Part shown: in pieces, positions 24,650-33,769 of the stretch
How the letters are laid out: each line of letters begins with the position of its first letter
Position numbering within the stretch: position 1 is the stretch's first letter
Origin: Pseudomonas sp. C2B4
Lineage (GTDB): Bacteria; Pseudomonadota; Gammaproteobacteria; Pseudomonadales; Pseudomonadaceae
NCBI RefSeq assembly: GCF_013359695.1
Contig: NZ_JABFMU010000007.1
Location: 100,234 to 164,233 of the forward strand
Direction of reading: 5' to 3'
DNA length: 64,000 nucleotides
The notes under the pieces: generated by a model
What the model saw: the letters and a program-made list of their open reading frames with translations, nothing else
Told to the model about the DNA's origin: nothing
Database searches by the model: none
Made by a program: the position numbers and the translations under genes

Positions 24650-26002
24650 ATGTTTGGCATGTCCCACGAGACGTTCCTGCTGCTCGATGCAGTGGTCACG
24701 GTGATCGGGCTTATCGTTCTGATCACCAAGTTCAAGTTTCACCCCTTCATTGCCCTGATCATCGCCGCCGCCTTCCTCGGGCTGACTTCCGGCATGCCGA
24801 TTGGCACCATCATCAAGGCCTTCCAGGACGGCTTCGGTGGCGTGCTCGGTTTCGTCGGGATCATCCTCGCGCTGGGCACCATGCTCGGCAAAATGATGGC
24901 CGAGTCGGGCGGGGCGGACCAGATCGCCCAGACCCTGATCCGCGCCTTCGGCAAGGACAAGGTGCAGTGGGCAATGATGTTCGCCGCGTTCCTGGTGGGC
25001 ATCCCGCTGTTCTTCGAAATCGGTTTCGTGCTGCTGATCCCGCTGGTGTTCATCGTCGCCCGGCGTACCGGCGTGTCGATCATCAAGATCGGTATCCCGC
25101 TGCTGGCCGGTCTGTCCGCCGTGCACGGCCTGGTGCCACCGCACCCGGGCCCACTGCTGGCCATCGGCGTGTTCGGTGCCGACATTGGTAAAACCATTCT
25201 GTACGGCCTGATCGTGGCGCTGCCAACGGCGATCATTGCCGGTCCGATCTTTGGTACCTTCATCGCCAAGCACATCCCCGGTCACCCGAATCAGGAGCTG
25301 GTGGATCAACTGGCGCGTGAGACTGACTCGGCCGATCTGCCAAGCTTCAGCATCACCCTGATCACCGTGCTGTCGCCGGTGTTCCTGATGCTGCTCAAGA
25401 CCTTTGCCGATGTGGTGCTGCCGGAGGGCAACTTCTTCCGCACCTTCATGGACCTGATCGGTCACCCGATCTCGGCGCTGCTGCTGGCGTTGCTGCTGTC
25501 GCTGTACACCTTCGGCTACAAACAGGGCATCGGTTCCAACCAGATGCTCAAATGGCTGGACGCGAGCCTCGCGCCAACCGCCGCGATCATCCTGATCATC
25601 GGTGCCGGTGGTGGCTTCAAGCAGATGCTGGTGACCAGCGGCGTGGGTAATGTCATCGGTAACATGGCGGTGGCGGCACAGATCTCGCCCATCCTTCTGG
25701 CGTGGCTGGTGGCGGCGGTGATTCGTATCGCTACCGGTTCGGCGACCGTGGCGACCATTACCGGCGCGGGCATCGTGGTGCCAGTTGTCGGGATGATCCC
25801 AGGGGTTAACCGCGAGCTGCTGGTGCTGGCCACCGGTGCCGGTTCCTTGATCCTGTCTCACGTTAACGACGCCGGTTTCTGGCTGGTGAAGCAGTACTTC
25901 AACATGACCGTGGCGGAGACGTTCAAGACCTGGACGGCGATGGAAACCATCCTGTCGGTGGTGGGGTTGGGCTTTATTCTGTTGTTGTCGTTGTTCGTTT
26001 AA
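24650..26002 (+). CDS. gntP: Gluconate:H+ symporter, GntP family
   Basis: This 450-residue inner-membrane permease has about 12 to 14 hydrophobic segments. GntP-family motifs are present: SAVHGLVPPHPGPL (about 160-174) and the C-terminal LSHVNDAGFWLVKQYF with TWTAMETILS. It imports gluconate. CAGGAGACACCCCT is a good ribosome binding site. The gene ends in a strong terminator. Confidence 0.9.
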   Translation: MFGMSHETFLLLDAVVTVIGLIVLITKFKFHPFIALIIAAAFLGLTSGMPIGTIIKAFQDGFGGVLGFVGIILALGTMLGKMMAESGGADQIAQTLIRAFGKDKVQWAMMFAAFLVGIPLFFEIGFVLLIPLVFIVARRTGVSIIKIGIPLLAGLSAVHGLVPPHPGPLLAIGVFGADIGKTILYGLIVALPTAIIAGPIFGTFIAKHIPGHPNQELVDQLARETDSADLPSFSITLITVLSPVFLMLLKTFADVVLPEGNFFRTFMDLIGHPISALLLALLLSLYTFGYKQGIGSNQMLKWLDASLAPTAAIILIIGAGGGFKQMLVTSGVGNVIGNMAVAAQISPILLAWLVAAVIRIATGSATVATITGAGIVVPVVGMIPGVNRELLVLATGAGSLILSHVNDAGFWLVKQYFNMTVAETFKTWTAMETILSVVGLGFILLLSLFV

Positions 26003-26018
26003 GGCATTCGCCAGACAC

Positions 26019-26047
26019 AAAAAAACCGCAGCGATGCGGTTTTTTTG
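26019..26047 (+). terminator. Rho-independent terminator after gntP
   Basis: AAAAAACCGCA, a GCGA loop and TGCGGTTTTTTT form a perfect hairpin with symmetrical A and T flanks. Confidence 0.9.
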
Positions 26048-26080
26048 TGGGTGAAGAATCTCAAATCTGAACATTGAACC

Positions 26081-26172
26081 CTGTGGGAGCGAGCCTGCTC
26101 GAGAAAGCGGACTTGCATTCAACCTCTTCATTGAATGTTAAGCCCTCTTCGCGAGCAGGCTCGCTCCCACAG
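26081..26172. repeat. REPIN (paired GI-type REP)
   Basis: The left arm has GCTCGAGAA in place of GCTCGCGAA; the right arm is intact. Confidence 0.9.
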
Positions 26173-26187
26173 TATTTTGTGCGGGTG

Positions 26188-27399
26188 TCAGGATTTGCTG
26201 GCTACACCATCCGCCCGGAACATCCCGCGAATCCCGCGCACGGCCTGGCGAATCCGGTCCTGGTTTTCGATCAGGGCGAAGCGCACGTGATCGTCGCCGT
26301 ATTCACCGAAACCCACACCCGGCGAGACGCAGACCTTGGCTTCGGCCAGCAGTTTCTTGGCGAATTCCAGCGATCCCAGGTGGGCATAAGCCTCGGGGAT
26401 CTTGGCCCAGACGTACATCGACGCCTTTGGATTCTCGACCATCCAGCCCAGTTCATGCAGGCCCTTGACCAGCACGTTGCGCCGCTGCCGGTATTGCTCG
26501 GCGATGTCGCGCACGCATTGCTGGTCGCCTTCCAGCGCGGCAATCGCCGCGACCTGCAGCGGGGTGAAGGTACCGTAGTCGTGGTAGCTCTTGATCCGCG
26601 CCAAGGCGTTGACCAGTTCCGGGTTGCCGACCATGAAGCCGATGCGCCAGCCCGCCATGTTGTAGCTCTTGGACAGGGTGAAGAACTCCACCGCGATGTC
26701 CTTGGCACCCGGCACCTGCATGATCGACGGGGCTTTCCAGCCGTCGTAGACGATGTCGGCGTAGGCCAGGTCATGCACCACCAGCACGTCGTATTGCTTG
26801 GCGAGGGCGATGACGCGCTCGAAGAAGTCCAGCTCCACGCACTGGGCGGTGGGGTTGGACGGGAAGCCGAGGATCATCATTTTCGGCTTCGGAATCGAGC
26901 CACGAATCGCCCGCTCCAGCTCGGCGAAGAAATCCACGCCGGGCACCAGCGGCACCGACCGCACCTGGGCGCCGGCAATCACGGCACCGTAGATGTGGAT
27001 CGGGTAGCTCGGGTTGGGCACCAGCACCGTGTCGCCCTGGTCGAGGGTGGCCAGCATCAGGTGCGCCAGGCCTTCCTTGGAACCGATGGTGACAATGGCT
27101 TCGCTTTCCGGGTCGATGTCGACCTCGTAGCGTTCCTTGTACCAGTTGGAGATCGCCCGGCGCAGGCGCGGAATGCCCTTGGACGTCGAGTAGCCATGGG
27201 TGTCTTCGCGCTGGGCGACGGTCACCAGTTTTTCGACGATGTGCGGCGGGGTGGCGCCGTCGGGGTTGCCCATGCTCAAGTCGATGATGTCTTCGCCACG
27301 ACGACGGGCGGCCATCTTCAGCTCGGCTGTGATGTTGAAAACGTAAGGGGGGAGTCGATCGATGCGCGCAAAGCGGCGCGGCGAACCTTGTTCGGCCAT
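26188..27399 (-). CDS. alaC: Alanine transaminase (class I/II aminotransferase)
   Basis: This 403-residue cytosolic fold-type I PLP enzyme has NPTAQCV, the aspartate in VVHDLAYAD, the Schiff-base lysine in [11 protein letters not shown] (about K244) and the closing arginine in HVRFALIEN. It is closest in pattern to E. coli AlaC (YfdZ), which makes alanine from pyruvate and glutamate. In many pseudomonads this gene lies upstream of hom and thrC, which are not in view here. Upstream, the region to 27538 carries the divergent promoter with the LysE-type gene. Confidence 0.85.
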   Translation of the reverse strand: MAEQGSPRRFARIDRLPPYVFNITAELKMAARRRGEDIIDLSMGNPDGATPPHIVEKLVTVAQREDTHGYSTSKGIPRLRRAISNWYKERYEVDIDPESEAIVTIGSKEGLAHLMLATLDQGDTVLVPNPSYPIHIYGAVIAGAQVRSVPLVPGVDFFAELERAIRGSIPKPKMMILGFPSNPTAQCVELDFFERVIALAKQYDVLVVHDLAYADIVYDGWKAPSIMQVPGAKDIAVEFFTLSKSYNMAGWRIGFMVGNPELVNALARIKSYHDYGTFTPLQVAAIAALEGDQQCVRDIAEQYRQRRNVLVKGLHELGWMVENPKASMYVWAKIPEAYAHLGSLEFAKKLLAEAKVCVSPGVGFGEYGDDHVRFALIENQDRIRQAVRGIRGMFRADGVASKS

Positions 27400-27538
27400 T
27401 GTTGCCTCGGATAACGTAAGCGCCCGGAACCGTCCGAGCGACGCTGGTCACTGCGGTGACCTGTGGCGGAATGTACGGGCAGCTGTGGCAGACTGTCCAG
27501 CCTCCATGTAAACAAATTTTTCCGAAGGAAGCGGTTCG

Positions 27539-28201
27539 ATGGAATTTACCAGTGGCTTCTTGCTGAGCCTTTCGCTGTGCCTGGACATAGGCGTGGCCAA
27601 CATCGCGATGATCACCCTGGCGATGCAACGCGGCTATTTTCAAGGCTTCGCCCTGGGCCTGGGCACCTGTGTCGGCGACCTGATCTACGCCGTGCTGGCA
27701 CTGGCGGGCATGACCGTTTTGCTGCAATACGAAACCGTGCGCTGGGTGTTGTGGATCGGCGGCTCGGCGCTGCTGGTGTACTTCGCGGCAAAGATGATTT
27801 ATTCGGCGATCCACCATGAAGCGCTGCTGGCCGAGACCGCTGAAGTGGGCCACAACTCCCATCGCAAGGAGTTCTTTCGCGGGATTTTCCTCGCTATGTC
27901 ATCGCCCAGCGCGATTCTCTGGTTCGCTGCGGTGGGCGGCACCCTGATTGCCCGTTCCGGCGGCGGAGGCCCCCTCAGTTCCGCCCTGTTTCTCGGTGGT
28001 TTTCTCTGCGCCGGGCTGTTGTGGTCTGCGGGCCTGTGCTTCGCCGCGAGCCATGGCGGCAAGTTGCTGGGCGACAAACTGCTGCGCTATTCGTATCTGG
28101 CATCGGCGGCGATCTTCTGCTATTTCGCGGTGTACGTGATCCTATCTGGCTATAACGAGTTTTTCGGTGTCGCTGCCATCGAGCAGTTGCATGCCCTGTA
28201 A
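27539..28201 (+). CDS. LysE/RhtB family amino acid exporter
   Basis: This 220-residue inner-membrane protein has six hydrophobic segments. The N-terminal FTSGFLLSLSLCLDIGVANIAMITLAM and the GLGTCVGDLIYAVLALAG helix follow the LysE pattern. The substrate is unknown; members export amino acids and their derivatives. GAAGGAAGCGGTTCG precedes the ATG. It stands divergent from alaC. Confidence 0.85.
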   Translation: MEFTSGFLLSLSLCLDIGVANIAMITLAMQRGYFQGFALGLGTCVGDLIYAVLALAGMTVLLQYETVRWVLWIGGSALLVYFAAKMIYSAIHHEALLAETAEVGHNSHRKEFFRGIFLAMSSPSAILWFAAVGGTLIARSGGGGPLSSALFLGGFLCAGLLWSAGLCFAASHGGKLLGDKLLRYSYLASAAIFCYFAVYVILSGYNEFFGVAAIEQLHAL

Positions 28202-28212
28202 CTGGGCGAAAC

Positions 28213-28267
28213 GGGTTTGGCCTCTATACTCCCAGCCGAACCCACTTTTCGCTCCAGGAGTCGAGCC
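28213..28267 (+). promoter_or_regulatory. Promoter/leader of first GyrI-like gene, duplicated downstream
   Basis: GGGTTTGGCCTCTATACT with a TATACT -10-like box (28225-28230) and a CTCCAGGAGTCGAGCC leader recurs almost base for base before the second gene (28818-28873). Confidence 0.5.
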
Positions 28268-28753
28268 ATGGATGAGCAAACACCCGTCGGACTGGCCGAG
28301 CCACGCTTCGAACACGGACACTTCCTGCTGATTGCAGGACTTGGCGGACGATTTACCCAGCAAACCACCGCAGGCATTCCTGATCTCTGGGAAAAATTCA
28401 TACCCCACATCGGCAATATTCCGGGCCAGAAGGGCGAGGTGACCTACGGCATCTGCTGCAATCCGGATGGCAAGGGCGGCTTCGAGTACATCGCCGGTGT
28501 CGAGATCGCCAAACTCGACGATCTTCCGGACCAATACCGTTGGATCGAAGTGCAGCCGCAGTATTACGCGGTGTTCGAGCACAAAGGCTCGCTCGATCTA
28601 TTGCCGCAAACCTTCCAGTATCTTTGGCACACCTGGCTGCCGCAGTCCGGCCATGAGGCGGCGGACGCCCCGGAGTTCGAGCGCTACAGCGAAGACTTCA
28701 ACCCGAAGCTGAACACCGGCAAGCTGGAAATCTGGTTGCCGATCAAGGCGTGA
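28268..28753 (+). CDS. GyrI-like small-molecule-binding domain protein, copy 1
   Basis: This 161-residue stand-alone protein has the GyrI/SOUL-type effector-binding fold: GHFLLIAGLGGRFTQQ, then TYGICCNPDGKGGFEYIAGVEI and a PEFERYSEDFNP ending with LEIWLPIK. No DNA-binding domain is present, unlike AraC or MerR family members with the same domain. Such free domains bind hydrophobic or cationic compounds. AGGAGTCGAGCC precedes the ATG. A similar copy follows. Confidence 0.8.
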   Translation: MDEQTPVGLAEPRFEHGHFLLIAGLGGRFTQQTTAGIPDLWEKFIPHIGNIPGQKGEVTYGICCNPDGKGGFEYIAGVEIAKLDDLPDQYRWIEVQPQYYAVFEHKGSLDLLPQTFQYLWHTWLPQSGHEAADAPEFERYSEDFNPKLNTGKLEIWLPIKA

Positions 28754-28817
28754 CACCTGCCTCGGGAGACGGATCGCGCGATTCGTCTCCCGATATCGCA
28801 TCGGGCGCTGTGGAGTC

Positions 28818-28873
28818 GGGGTTGGCTTCTATACTTACAGCCAAATCCGCTTTCTTGCTCCGGGAGTCAGGCC
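28818..28873 (+). promoter_or_regulatory. Promoter/leader of second GyrI-like gene
   Basis: GGGGTTGGCTTCTATACT with TATACT at 28830-28835 and CTCCGGGAGTCAGGCC matches the leader of copy 1, so the duplication includes the control region. Confidence 0.5.
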
Positions 28874-29362
28874 ATGGCTGTGTCACCCTGCGTCTCAACG
28901 ACAGCCCCACGTTTCGAACGTGGAGAATCCATGCTGATCGCCGGGTTTGGCGGCCGATTTTCCCGACAGGACTACCGCGGTATCTATGATTTCTGGGTGG
29001 AATTTTTCGCCCATCTGGACCGTATCCCGGGCACAAAAGGTCAAACGACCTACGGCGTGTGCTGCAATTTCGACGGCAAGGGCGGCTTCGATTACATCGC
29101 CGGGATCGAGGTCAGCAGTCGCGACGATTTGCCGGACACCTACCGCTCGATAGAGATTGAGCCTCGGCAGTACGCGGTTTTCGTTCACGACGGATGGCCG
29201 GATATCTTGCCGCAGAGCCATCTATACATCCTTGATACCTGGCTGCCGCAGTCCGGCTATAAACGGGTAATGGAAGCCCCGATTTTCGAGCGTTACAGCG
29301 AAGATTTCATTCCGAAGGATCACACCGGCAATGTGGAAATCTGGCTGCCGATCACGCAGTGA
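28874..29362 (+). CDS. GyrI-like small-molecule-binding domain protein, copy 2
   Basis: This 162-residue tandem paralogue of the previous gene has the same landmarks (MLIAGFGGRFSRQD, TYGVCCNFDGKGGFDYIAGIEV, FERYSEDFIP, VEIWLPIT). About half of the residues are shared. Its N-terminus (MAVSPCVSTTAP) differs. The duplicated promoter and gene suggest local tandem amplification followed by divergence. Ligand unknown. Confidence 0.8.
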   Translation: MAVSPCVSTTAPRFERGESMLIAGFGGRFSRQDYRGIYDFWVEFFAHLDRIPGTKGQTTYGVCCNFDGKGGFDYIAGIEVSSRDDLPDTYRSIEIEPRQYAVFVHDGWPDILPQSHLYILDTWLPQSGYKRVMEAPIFERYSEDFIPKDHTGNVEIWLPITQ

Positions 29363-29436
29363 CAGGCATTCGCCGCTCGCTGTCATACGGCCCCTGATTT
29401 ATGATTCCGGGCCTTCCCATCTGATTGCGACCTGCC

Positions 29437-29925
29437 ATGAACACCGTCATCCGCCACGTCACGCCCGCCGACCTGGACCGCTGCTACGCCATCGAAACCC
29501 TTGCCTACGAAGGTGACGAAGCCGCGACCCGAGAGAAAATCGCCACCCGCATCGCCACCTGGCCCGAGGGTTTCATCGTCGCCGAGGTGGAGGGCGTGGT
29601 CGCCGGTTTCATCAATTCCGGCGCGGCGTTCCAGGTGGAAATGTCGGACGAGGCATTCAAGGAACTGATCGGCCACGACCCGGCCGGGCCGCACGTGGTG
29701 ATCATGTCGGTGGTGGTGCATCCGGATTATCAGGGCCAGGGTTTGGCGAAGCGCCTGATGGGCGAATTCATCGAGCACATGCGCGCACTGAACAAGGCCA
29801 GCATCCACCTGATGTGCAAGGAACGGCATATTCCGTTTTACGCCGGTTTTGGCTTTGCCTACATCAAACCGTCGGCGTCGGACCATGGCGGGATGGCGTG
29901 GCATGAGATGGTGCTCAATCTCTAA
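29437..29925 (+). CDS. GNAT family N-acetyltransferase
   Basis: This 162-residue acetyltransferase has VVVHPDYQGQGLAKRLM as the acetyl-CoA binding motif A and FYAGFGFAYIKPS near the end. The pattern resembles serotonin/arylalkylamine acetyltransferase-like bacterial GNATs, but the substrate is unknown. ATG at 29437 is chosen over an upstream TTG. Confidence 0.85.
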   Translation: MNTVIRHVTPADLDRCYAIETLAYEGDEAATREKIATRIATWPEGFIVAEVEGVVAGFINSGAAFQVEMSDEAFKELIGHDPAGPHVVIMSVVVHPDYQGQGLAKRLMGEFIEHMRALNKASIHLMCKERHIPFYAGFGFAYIKPSASDHGGMAWHEMVLNL

Positions 29926-29942
29926 TCTCGGCACGGACTTCT

Positions 29943-30107
29943 TGTGGGAGCGAGCCTTTGTGGCGAGGGGATTTATCCCCGTTCGGCTGCGAAGCAGTCG
30001 TAAAACCGGTGTATGCGTTCAATCTGACATACCACGACTACAGAGTTTGGGGCCGCTACGCGACCCAGCGGGGATAAATCCCCTCGCCACAAAGGCTCGC
30101 TCCCACA
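29943..30107. repeat. Nested element: GII REPIN inside GI REP arms
   Basis: Outer arms TGTGGGAGCGAGCCT (29943-29957) and AGGCTCGCTCCCACA (30093-30107) are the outer halves of a GI REPIN. Between them sits a complete GII REPIN (TTGTGGCGAGGGGATTTATC from 29958, its complement ending at 30092). The inner halves of the GI REPs are missing. Confidence 0.85.
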
Positions 30108-30118
30108 GAGAGGCTGCT

Positions 30119-30604
30119 TCAGAACATCAATCCCATCCGCCGCTCATACCCGATCCGCCCCCTGTACGCCTCGCCACTGTCAACAAACCCGTATTTGACA
30201 TACAAGGCAATCGCCGACTCATTGTCCGCATCCACCGACAATTCCAGCCCCCTGATTTCCGGCCACGCCTGGCGCGCTACGCTGGGCAACGCTTGCAGGC
30301 AGGCCTTGCCATAGCCTTTGCCTTGAGAACGCTGGTCGACCTGAAGCGCATGCAGCGTGGCGCTGTGCTCGTCAGCCCAGGCGGGCAAGACGGGCGGGCG
30401 CTTGAGCAGCAGGAAGGCGACCGGAATGTCCTCGGCCAGCAGGGCAAAGCCTTTGACGCCGGGGCAGGGCCTGGACAGCAAGGTGTGCAATGCACCGTGG
30501 ATGTCCCCGGAGAACTTGATTTGATCGGGGTGAACTTCAATGGCCTCGACCTGCTGGCGCTGCAGCGCGTTCAGGCTTTCGTAAGGCACGAGTCGGGCTG
30601 TCAC
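30119..30604 (-). CDS. GNAT family N-acetyltransferase
   Basis: This 161-residue acetyltransferase has LQVDQRSQGKGYGKACLQ as motif A and ALYVKYGFVDSG at the end. Acceptor unknown. It is probably monocistronic and faces the nested REPIN. Confidence 0.85.
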   Translation of the reverse strand: MTARLVPYESLNALQRQQVEAIEVHPDQIKFSGDIHGALHTLLSRPCPGVKGFALLAEDIPVAFLLLKRPPVLPAWADEHSATLHALQVDQRSQGKGYGKACLQALPSVARQAWPEIRGLELSVDADNESAIALYVKYGFVDSGEAYRGRIGYERRMGLMF

Positions 30605-30745
30605 TGGAGTGTCCTTTTTCCGACAAAAATGAGTCTCGAATTCTAGCGAGTCTGGCCGTTTGGATTATTTTTATTTCGTCTGTCGATTTCCCGGATCGCC
30701 GGACGACTAGGGGTGTCTTCACAATAAAAACCACGGAGAACCACC

Positions 30746-31171
30746 ATGTACGCTACCCATGAAATCCAGACCCTGATCGACACCTATCGCCAGGCGGTCA
30801 TCGCCAAGGATGTCGATAAAATCATGGCTCTGTATGCCGACGACATCGTTTCCTACGACGCGGTCAAGGCCCTGCAATTTCGCGGCAAGGCCGCTTACCG
30901 CACGCATTGGCAGGAATGCATGGAAATGTGCCAGGGCCCGCACACGTTCGACTTCGACCATATGAACATCGTGGTGGACGAGCACGTCGCCTTCGCCCAC
31001 TGGCTGGCCCATTGCGGCGGCACCAATGAAAAGGGTGAAACCCAGGCCTGCTGGATGCGTGTGACGGCCTGCTATCGCCGCCAGGATGGGCAATGGCGCA
31101 TTGTCCATGAACACTGGTCGGCGCCGTTCGACATGATGAGCGGCACCACGCTGTTCAATCTGGAGCCCTGA
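30746..31171 (+). CDS. NTF2-like (SnoaL/YybH type) protein
   Basis: This 141-residue alpha+beta-cone protein has IQTLIDTYRQAVIAKDVDKIMALYADDIVSYDAV, then a WRIVHEHWSAPF ending, as in calcium/calmodulin-dependent kinase association-like and SgcJ/EcaC proteins. It precedes a DGPF protein and an ECF sigma factor on the same strand (71 nt gap) and may be part of that unit. Enzyme activity is unknown. Confidence 0.8.
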   Translation: MYATHEIQTLIDTYRQAVIAKDVDKIMALYADDIVSYDAVKALQFRGKAAYRTHWQECMEMCQGPHTFDFDHMNIVVDEHVAFAHWLAHCGGTNEKGETQACWMRVTACYRRQDGQWRIVHEHWSAPFDMMSGTTLFNLEP

Positions 31172-31242
31172 ACGGTTTGTCGGGAGGCCGTACCCGAACG
31201 CCAATCTGCAGCCATAGTTGATCGTTCAATCAGGAGAGCGCC

Positions 31243-31587
31243 ATGAAGTATTTATGTCTGGTCTACAGCGATGAGCGCCTGTTGCATTCGCTGCCGGAGA
31301 GCCCCGAGGACGCGGAGTGCATGGCGTACGCCGAGTCGATCCAGGGCAGCGGGCGGATGGTCGCGGCCGAGGCCCTGGAGTCGGTGCAGACCGCCACGAC
31401 CGTGCGCATGCGCAACGGCAAACTGTCGATTACCGATGGGCCGTTTGCCGAAACCAAGGAGCAGTTGGCGGGCTTCTACCTGATCGATGCCAGGGACCTC
31501 AATGAAGCGATTCAGGTCGCTGGCGACATCCCGGCGGCGCGGGTTGGCTGTGTCGAAGTGCGGCCTGTTCGCCAGTTGAATATTTGA
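31243..31587 (+). CDS. YciI-like DGPF-domain protein
   Basis: This 114-residue ferredoxin-like-fold protein contains the name-giving motif in LSITDGPFAETKEQLAGFYLID. DGPF proteins are regularly encoded next to ECF42-type sigma factors and were shown in Streptomyces to be under their control. CAGGAGAGCGCC precedes the ATG. Its stop lies 1 nt before the sigma factor start. Confidence 0.9.
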   Translation: MKYLCLVYSDERLLHSLPESPEDAECMAYAESIQGSGRMVAAEALESVQTATTVRMRNGKLSITDGPFAETKEQLAGFYLIDARDLNEAIQVAGDIPAARVGCVEVRPVRQLNI

Positions 31588-31588
31588 G

Positions 31589-32824
31589 ATGCCGGGTCTT
31601 TCGGTCAAGGCGCGGGTCGAGCAGGTTTATCGCCAGGAGTCGCGGCGCATCCTGGCGACACTGATCCGCCTGCTCGGCGATTTCGACCTCGCCGAAGAGG
31701 CCTTGCACGAGGCGTTTTTCGTCGCGGTCGAGCGCTGGCAGGCGGATGGCGTTCCGGAGAACCCGCGCACCTGGCTGGTCTCGACGGGGCGTTTCAAGGC
31801 CATCGATGTGCTGCGCAGGCGTGCCCGGTTCGCCGCTTCACGCCCGTTGCTGATCGCGCAACTGGAGGCGCTGGAGCAGGCCGACTGGAGTGACGAAGAC
31901 GTGGAAGACGATCGCCTGCGACTGATCTTCACCTGTTGTCACCCGGCGCTGGCGGCGGACGCCCAGGTGCCGTTGACCCTGCGGGAAGTCTGCGACCTGA
32001 CCACTGAAGAAATCGCCCGGGCCTTTCTCTCGGCACCGGCCACCATCGCCCAGCGCATCGTGCGGGCCAAGGCGAAAATCCGCGACGCGAAAATCCCTTA
32101 TCAAGTGCCGTCCCTGGCGGAATTGCCCGAACGTCTGGACAGCGTGCTGCGGGTGATTTACCTGGTGTTCAACGAAGGCTATTCGGCGTCCATCGGCGCG
32201 CAAGTGACCCGCGAGGACCTGACCCGCGAAGCGATTCGCCTCGGCCGGTTGTTGATGGAGTTGCTGCCGGAACCGGAAGTCATGGGGCTGCTGGCTCTGA
32301 TGCTGTTGCATGAGTCGCGACGGCTGGCCAGAACCTCCTCCGACGGTGAATTGATCTTGCTCGATGAGCAGGACCGGACCCTGTGGGACCGCGAGATGAT
32401 CGCCGAAGGGTGTGCGCTGGTGGAGCGGGCGCTGGGCACTCGTCGTTTCGGTCCGTATGGCCTGCAAGCGGCAATTGCCGCGGTGCATGCCGAAGCGCCA
32501 TCGGTGGAAGAAACCGATTGGGTTCAGATCGTCGGGCTGTATGACGTGCTGCTGCGAGCGGTGCCGTCACCGGTGATCGAGTTGAACCGGGCGGCGGCGC
32601 TGTCCAGGCGCGATGGTCCGTTGGCCGGATTGAGGCTGGTCGAGGCGATTCTGGATCGCGGTGATCTGGCGGATTACCACCTGGCGCATTCGGCGCGGGC
32701 GGAGTTTTGCCGGCAGTTGGGATGGGTGGAGCAGGCGCGGGAGGCGTATGAGCGAGCGCTTGAGTTGACCCGGCAAGAGCCGGAGCGGCGGTTTATCGAG
32801 GCTCGGCTCAAGGCGTTGGAGTGA
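31589..32824 (+). CDS. ECF42-type RNA polymerase sigma factor with C-terminal extension
   Basis: This 411-residue sigma factor has region 2 (LLGDFDLAEEALHEAFFVAVERW, PRTWLVSTGRFKAIDVLRRR) and region 4 (LTLREVCDLTTEEIARAFLSAPATIAQRI) in the first 200 residues. The long tail (AVIYLVFNEGYSAS-like segment, then repeated helical motifs ending in EFCRQLGWVEQAREAYERAL) is the TPR-like extension of the ECF42 group. No anti-sigma factor is present; the extension is thought to regulate activity. It is coupled to the DGPF gene. Confidence 0.9.
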   Translation: MPGLSVKARVEQVYRQESRRILATLIRLLGDFDLAEEALHEAFFVAVERWQADGVPENPRTWLVSTGRFKAIDVLRRRARFAASRPLLIAQLEALEQADWSDEDVEDDRLRLIFTCCHPALAADAQVPLTLREVCDLTTEEIARAFLSAPATIAQRIVRAKAKIRDAKIPYQVPSLAELPERLDSVLRVIYLVFNEGYSASIGAQVTREDLTREAIRLGRLLMELLPEPEVMGLLALMLLHESRRLARTSSDGELILLDEQDRTLWDREMIAEGCALVERALGTRRFGPYGLQAAIAAVHAEAPSVEETDWVQIVGLYDVLLRAVPSPVIELNRAAALSRRDGPLAGLRLVEAILDRGDLADYHLAHSARAEFCRQLGWVEQAREAYERALELTRQEPERRFIEARLKALE

Positions 32825-32842
32825 GGTGATCTGAAGGGCCTC

Positions 32843-32907
32843 TTCGCGAGCAGGCTCGCTCCCACAGATTTAGCGCTTACCCTGTGGGAGCGAGCCTGCT
32901 CGCGAAA
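32843..32907. repeat. REP pair in reversed orientation
   Basis: TTCGCGAGCAGGCTCGCTCC first and CTGTGGGAGCGAGCCTGCTC last, with a spacer of about 15 nt, between the convergent sigma and SDR genes. Confidence 0.9.
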
Positions 32908-32932
32908 GGTCCGAAGGACCTGCTTTTATTGA

Positions 32933-33658
32933 TCAGGCCTGCTGTCGCGTCGCCGCCATCACAATCTCGCGAATGCACACATTCTGCGGCTGCTGATAAG
33001 CAAACGCGATCGCCGAAGCCACATCCTCGGCACTCAACACCGTGCCGCCCATGTCCTGTTTCCAGGCCTGATAACCGGTCTTGATCGCTTCATCGGTGGT
33101 ATGGCTCAACAGCTCGGTTTCCACCGCACCCGGGGCGATGGTGATCACCCGCACGTTGTGTTGCGACAACTCTTCGCGCAGGTTTTCCGACAGGCCATGC
33201 ACGGCGAATTTGGTGCCGACATAGGCCACGTGATTCGGGAAGGTCTTGCGCCCGGCCACCGAGCTGACATTGATGATCGTGCCGTGCTGGCGCTCGACCA
33301 TGCCGGCCACCACCGCATGCACGCCGTTGAGCAAGCCCTTCACATTCACATCGAGCATCTGGTCCCACTGTGCCGGGTCCTGTTTGCTCATTTCGCCCAG
33401 CAGCATCACCCCGGCGTTGTTGATCAAGGCATCGGCCGGGCCGAATTGTGCTTCGGCCTCGGCAACGGCGGCGAGCAGGGCGGCACGGTCGGTGATGTCG
33501 ACACGACGGCTGAGGCTGTTGGGCAGCGCCAAGGCTTCCAGGCGTTCGATGCGCCGGGCCAGCAGTAACAAAGGGTGACCGGCGGCGTTCAACAAACGGG
33601 CGGCCGCTTCGCCAATGCCCGAACTGGCCCCGGTAATGATGATCAATGGCTTGCTCAC
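32933..33658 (-). CDS. Short-chain dehydrogenase/reductase
   Basis: This 241-residue classical SDR has the NAD(P) motif TGASSGIG (10-17), the NNAG motif (84-87) and catalytic Ser-Tyr-Lys in NVSSVAG and YVGTK. Its R-R-x-x-R segment after the second strand suggests NADP. It resembles YdfG/serine dehydrogenase-like oxidoreductases. It lies divergent from a LysR gene, which may regulate it. Confidence 0.9.
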   Translation of the reverse strand: MSKPLIIITGASSGIGEAAARLLNAAGHPLLLLARRIERLEALALPNSLSRRVDITDRAALLAAVAEAEAQFGPADALINNAGVMLLGEMSKQDPAQWDQMLDVNVKGLLNGVHAVVAGMVERQHGTIINVSSVAGRKTFPNHVAYVGTKFAVHGLSENLREELSQHNVRVITIAPGAVETELLSHTTDEAIKTGYQAWKQDMGGTVLSAEDVASAIAFAYQQPQNVCIREIVMAATRQQA

Positions 33659-33769
33659 GGCACGACTCCTGAAATCAGAAAAACAAATGGCTGAATGTGG
33701 ATCGCAGTATATTTAGCGCTTTCATGCCTGAAAAATGCCTTATTCCTCTGCCTGTCATCGGAACTGCCT

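Noticed and set aside
24647..26131. 494-codon minus-strand frame opposite gntP
   Set aside because: Rich in His, Gln and Arg with no domain; produced by the codon bias of the membrane-protein gene on the other strand.
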